A stretch of 8,374 bases of DNA from Paracoccaceae bacterium (lineage in GTDB: Bacteria > Pseudomonadota > Alphaproteobacteria > Rhodobacterales > Rhodobacteraceae). The notes beneath the pieces were generated by a model, which made no database searches, was not told where the DNA came from, and saw nothing but the letters and a program-made list of their open reading frames with translations. Below, one piece after another: positions 6,000 through 8,374 of this stretch; positions within the stretch are counted from its first letter, which is position 1; the number at the start of each line of letters is the position of its first letter. The stretch spans positions 1-8,374 of the forward strand of contig PXDM01000366.1 in assembly GCA_003565055.1 (NCBI GenBank), read 5' to 3'. A program made the translations under genes and the position numbers.

Positions 6000-7129
6000 G
6001 CGGGCTTGCCTCAAGCGCGATTGTGCAGACCGTGCTGATTGGCGCGGCGATGCTCGGGGCGATCTCGGGGATGCTCGGGGCGTTCGCAGTGTTGCGCCGC
6101 CAGAGCCTCTTGGGCGATGCGCTGAGCCATGCGGCCCTGCCCGGTGTTTGTCTGGGCTTTCTGATCGCGGGCGGGCGCAATCTCGGCGCGGTGATGCTGG
6201 GGGCCTTTGTCACTGGCGCGCTGGCGGCGCTGTGCATGATGCTGATCACCCGGCGCACACAGCTCAAGACCGATGCCGCATTGGGCATTGTGCTCAGCGT
6301 GTTTTTCGCCGTGGGCGTGGTGCTGGTGACGGTCATTCAGGGGCAGGGCAGCGCGGGCAGTCTGGGGCTGATGACCTTCCTCTTCGGGCAGGCGGCCGCG
6401 ATCCTTCCTGCGGATCTGTGGATCATGGGCGGGGTCGGGCTGGCGGCGCTGGGGCTGGTGCTGGCGCTGTGGAAAGAGATCAAACTGGTCAGTTTCGATC
6501 CCGATTTCGCCCGCGCCCAAGGGCTGCGGGTGACCGCTCTCGAGGCCGTGCTGACCGTCATGGTCGCGATGGCGATTGTCGTGGGCCTGCAACTGGTGGG
6601 CGTGGTGCTGATGGTCGCGCTCCTGATCGCGCCTGCGGTCGCCGCGCGGCAATGGGTGCGGGGCCTGGGCGCGATGGTCGCGCTCTCGGCGCTGATCGGG
6701 GCCGGGTCGGGCGTGGCGGGGGCGCTGATCAGCGCGAGCGTGCGGGGGCTCGCGACCGGGCCGGTTGTGGTGCTGGTGGCAACGGCTGTGGTCCTTGTCT
6801 CGCTGATGCTGGCACCGGGGCGGGGGCTTGTCTGGCAGGCGATGGCCGCGCGGCGGGCGCGGGCGCGGATCAGTGACGGGCGCGTGCTGGCGGCGCTGCA
6901 AAGCGTCGCGCGCGACCATGACGACCGGGGCCACAGGGTTGCGCGCGGCGTGCTGGCAACAGCGCTCGGCGCGATGCCGACGCCTGCGCGGCTCGCGTCC
7001 CTCGAACGGCGCGGCCTGATCCGCGCAACGCGCCAGCCAGCAGACCCAAGCCCGCATTGGGAATTGACCGAGGCCGGGCATGCCGAGGCGCGCGCCCTGT
7101 CAGGTCCCCGACCGGGGGCGGCGCGATGA
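5996..7129 (+). CDS. troC: Metal ABC importer permease with C-terminal winged-helix-like domain (first copy)
   Basis: This is an ABC-3 family membrane subunit of the importer. Residues 1 to about 278 hold about eight hydrophobic helices and the family's hallmarks: GDALSHAALPG (40-50), TDAALGI (92-98), a KEIKLVSFDPDFA segment (160-172) and a GLQLVGVVLMVALLIAPAVAA helix region near 197-217. After LAPGRGLV (272-279) about 98 further residues follow, unlike simple permeases of about 280 residues. Residues about 290-368 have a basic linker, a helix pair, a recognition-helix-like segment ending LERRGLI and a wing closing with WELTEAGHAEA, which together resemble a winged helix. The GTG at 5996 overlaps the ATPase stop as GTGA and follows GGAGGGGG. 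The fold call for the tail is inference from pattern. Confidence 0.88.
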   Translation: MSGLASSAIVQTVLIGAAMLGAISGMLGAFAVLRRQSLLGDALSHAALPGVCLGFLIAGGRNLGAVMLGAFVTGALAALCMMLITRRTQLKTDAALGIVLSVFFAVGVVLVTVIQGQGSAGSLGLMTFLFGQAAAILPADLWIMGGVGLAALGLVLALWKEIKLVSFDPDFARAQGLRVTALEAVLTVMVAMAIVVGLQLVGVVLMVALLIAPAVAARQWVRGLGAMVALSALIGAGSGVAGALISASVRGLATGPVVVLVATAVVLVSLMLAPGRGLVWQAMAARRARARISDGRVLAALQSVARDHDDRGHRVARGVLATALGAMPTPARLASLERRGLIRATRQPADPSPHWELTEAGHAEARALSGPRPGAAR

Positions 7130-8247
7130 TCGCGGAATTCTTCGCCTCCATCCCGGCGATGATCCTGCTGACGGGCATGCTGACCGGCAGTTCGGCGGCG
7201 ATCCTCGGCACGTTTCTGGTGCTGCGCGGCAATGCGATGCTGACCGATGCGATCAGCCATTCCATCGTCTTCGGTATCATCACGATCTGGTTGCTCACGG
7301 GCCAGAGTTCCGGCCCGGTGCAGGTGCTGGGCGCGGCGCTGACCGGCGTGCTGACCGTGGTGCTGACCGAGGCTTTGGCGCGCTCCAGACTGGTCAAGAT
7401 GGACGCGGCAATCGGACTGGTTTTCCCGGCACTTTTCGCGGCCGGGGTGATCCTGATCTCGATCCATGCGCGCAATGTGCATATCGACGTGGACTCGGTG
7501 CTGCTGGGCGAGATCGGCTTTGTCTGGTTGACGACATGGGAGCTGGCAGGCGTGGCCGTGCCGGTTGCCGTGGTGACGCTGGGCGCAGTGCTGGTCGTCA
7601 ATCTGGGCTTCGTGCTCGCGTTCTGGAAGGAGTTGAAACTGGCGAGTTTTGACCCCGGACTGGCTGCCGCGCTGGGTTTCCTGCCGGGCGTTCTGCATTA
7701 CGCGGTGCTCACGCTGACCAGTGTCACGGCGGTCGCGGCGTTCGACGCGGTGGGCGCGATCCTCTTCATCGCTTTCGTGATCGTGCCCCCCGCGACGGCC
7801 TATCTTCTGACGCGGCGGCTCTGGCTGATGCTGGTGCTTGCTGTCGCGCTCTCGGTTGCGGCGTGCAGTGTGGGCTATGTGCTGGCGCTGCGCTGGAATG
7901 TGTCCATCGGCGGGATGATGGCGGCCGTGACCGGGCTGTGGTTCGCGCTTGCGCTGCTGTTTGCGCCGGGGCGGGGGCTGGTGGCGCAGGCGATGCAGCG
8001 GCGGGTGATGCGGCTTGATCATGATTGCCGGGCGCTGGTCGCGCATCTTTTCACCCATGCGGACACGCCCGCGATGGCCGAGGAAAACACGCTGCGCGCG
8101 CTGGTCTCGCATCTGCGCTGGTCGGAGCCGCGCGCGCGCTCTGTCGTGCTGCGCGCCCATGATCGCGGCCTGATCGCGCGTGAGGGTGGGCTGTTGGTGC
8201 TGCAACCCAAGGGCCGCGCCGAGGCCGAGGCGATTTTCGGGCGGTGA
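7126..8247 (+). CDS. troD: Metal ABC importer permease with C-terminal winged-helix-like domain (second copy)
   Basis: This is the second ABC-3 permease, which suggests a heterodimeric channel as in Sit/Tro systems rather than the ZnuB homodimer. The 373-residue protein keeps TDAISHSIVFG (40-50), MDAAIGLVFPALFAAGV (92-108), KELKLASFDPGLA (168-180) and a late helix FIAFVIVPPATAYLL (214-228). Like its neighbour it passes LFAPGRGLV (278-286) into a cytoplasmic tail. Residues about 296-372 run from LDHDCRALVAHLF through a recognition-helix-like stretch to DRGLI, then a short wing (GGLLVLQPKG) and a final helix. The ATG at 7126 overlaps the previous stop as ATGA, with GGGGGCGG upstream as ribosome binding site. 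The membrane part is certain; the winged-helix reading is less clear here than in the first copy. No evident terminator follows. Confidence 0.88.
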   Translation: MIAEFFASIPAMILLTGMLTGSSAAILGTFLVLRGNAMLTDAISHSIVFGIITIWLLTGQSSGPVQVLGAALTGVLTVVLTEALARSRLVKMDAAIGLVFPALFAAGVILISIHARNVHIDVDSVLLGEIGFVWLTTWELAGVAVPVAVVTLGAVLVVNLGFVLAFWKELKLASFDPGLAAALGFLPGVLHYAVLTLTSVTAVAAFDAVGAILFIAFVIVPPATAYLLTRRLWLMLVLAVALSVAACSVGYVLALRWNVSIGGMMAAVTGLWFALALLFAPGRGLVAQAMQRRVMRLDHDCRALVAHLFTHADTPAMAEENTLRALVSHLRWSEPRARSVVLRAHDRGLIAREGGLLVLQPKGRAEAEAIFGR

Positions 8248-8254
8248 CCCGGAT

Positions 8255-8268
8255 TTGATGCATGTCAA
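8255..8268. promoter_or_regulatory. Candidate FNR/FnrL box
   Basis: TTGAT (8255-8259), four bases, then GTCAA (8264-8268) matches the FNR consensus TTGAT-N4-ATCAA at nine of ten defined bases. Read on the other strand it is TTGAC-N4-ATCAA, a form common for FnrL in Rhodobacter relatives. Its centre lies about 106 bases before the start codon at 8367. A poor -10 candidate, GATTAC at 8288-8293, would put the centre near -40, the position of FNR-activated promoters. Confidence 0.5.
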
Positions 8269-8280
8269 TGCGAATTGACA
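8263..8280. repeat. Palindrome TGTCAAT-N4-ATTGACA overlapping the FNR-like box
   Basis: Perfect seven-base inverted repeats (8263-8269 and 8274-8280) are separated by GCGA. The left arm shares five bases with the FNR-like box, and the right arm supplies TTGACA (8275-8280), an exact -35 hexamer, although no good -10 lies 16-18 bases downstream. It could be a second operator or an alternative dimer site. Confidence 0.45.
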
Positions 8281-8366
8281 CATCGCAGATTACCGTTTGG
8301 CCAAGCATCTGCAAAACGCCCTGCGGCTGATGCGCGGTTGCGGGGTTCCATCTGAAAGGCCGCCTC

Positions 8367-8374
8367 ATGAGCTC
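8367..8374 (+). CDS. Start of the next gene, truncated by the window end
   Basis: An ATG at 8367 is preceded by GAAAGG at 8354-8359 with suitable spacing and lies behind a region with promoter-like sites. Only the codons for Met and Ser plus two bases are visible, so neither the product nor the reality of the gene can be judged from the window. Confidence 0.35.

Noticed and set aside
6337..8283. Long minus-strand open frame of 648 codons opposite the two permease genes
   Set aside because: It mirrors the codon structure of the sense permeases in GC-rich DNA, is extremely rich in Arg, His, Gln and Pro, has no domain I recognise and no ribosome binding site of note. The sense genes are secure.
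1..8374. CRISPR arrays, insertion sequences, prophage or integration sites
   Set aside because: No spaced direct repeats, transposase-like proteins or target duplications were seen; the tRNA-Asp gene is followed by its terminator and a housekeeping-type gene, with no integrase or duplicated tRNA 3' end.

Overview
The window is GC-rich and densely coding. The gene families present (a long TGT, short proenzyme phosphatidylserine decarboxylase followed by pssA, a COQ8-like ABC1 kinase, a tRNA-Asp with encoded CCA) and a candidate FnrL-type site point to an alphaproteobacterium, most likely of the Rhodobacter/Paracoccus group (Rhodobacteraceae). The taxonomic call is inference; no 16S or species marker is present. 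All genes but one lie on the + strand.

Layout. (1) 1-2236: a housekeeping run of tgt (queuosine tRNA modification, 5' end missing), psd and pssA. The last two genes form the CDP-diacylglycerol to phosphatidylserine to phosphatidylethanolamine pathway and are one base apart. (2) 2262-2420: a tRNA-Asp(GTC) gene with its own likely promoter and a clear intrinsic terminator. (3) 2469-3773: a stand-alone ABC1/UbiB-family atypical kinase that resembles mitochondrial COQ8/ADCK3 more than the long UbiB type. (4) 3774-4230: a less GC-rich spacer holding an unreported-looking 37-codon minus-strand ORF with a Shine-Dalgarno sequence and one predicted membrane helix. It is divergent from a promoter whose -35/-10 spacer contains a TGCAAA-N9-TTTGCA palindrome. 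(5) 4231-8247: a four-gene operon for a divalent-metal (Mn/Zn/Fe-type) ABC importer of the Tro/Sit/Mnt class: periplasmic binding protein, ATPase and two permeases, joined by three consecutive 4-base stop/start overlaps. (6) 8248-8374: the promoter region of the next gene, with a candidate FNR/FnrL box overlapping a second palindrome, a likely ribosome binding site and a start codon at 8367.

The most interesting point is the importer. Both permeases continue past the membrane domain, at the same APGRGLV junction, into an approximately 80-residue cytoplasmic segment that looks like a winged helix-turn-helix. This recalls the chlamydial YtgCR permease-repressor fusion, but here it occurs on both permeases. 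Together with the operator-like palindrome over the operon promoter and the divergent small membrane-protein ORF, it suggests a metal importer with built-in sensing or regulation. That reading is inference and needs structural and DNA-binding tests.
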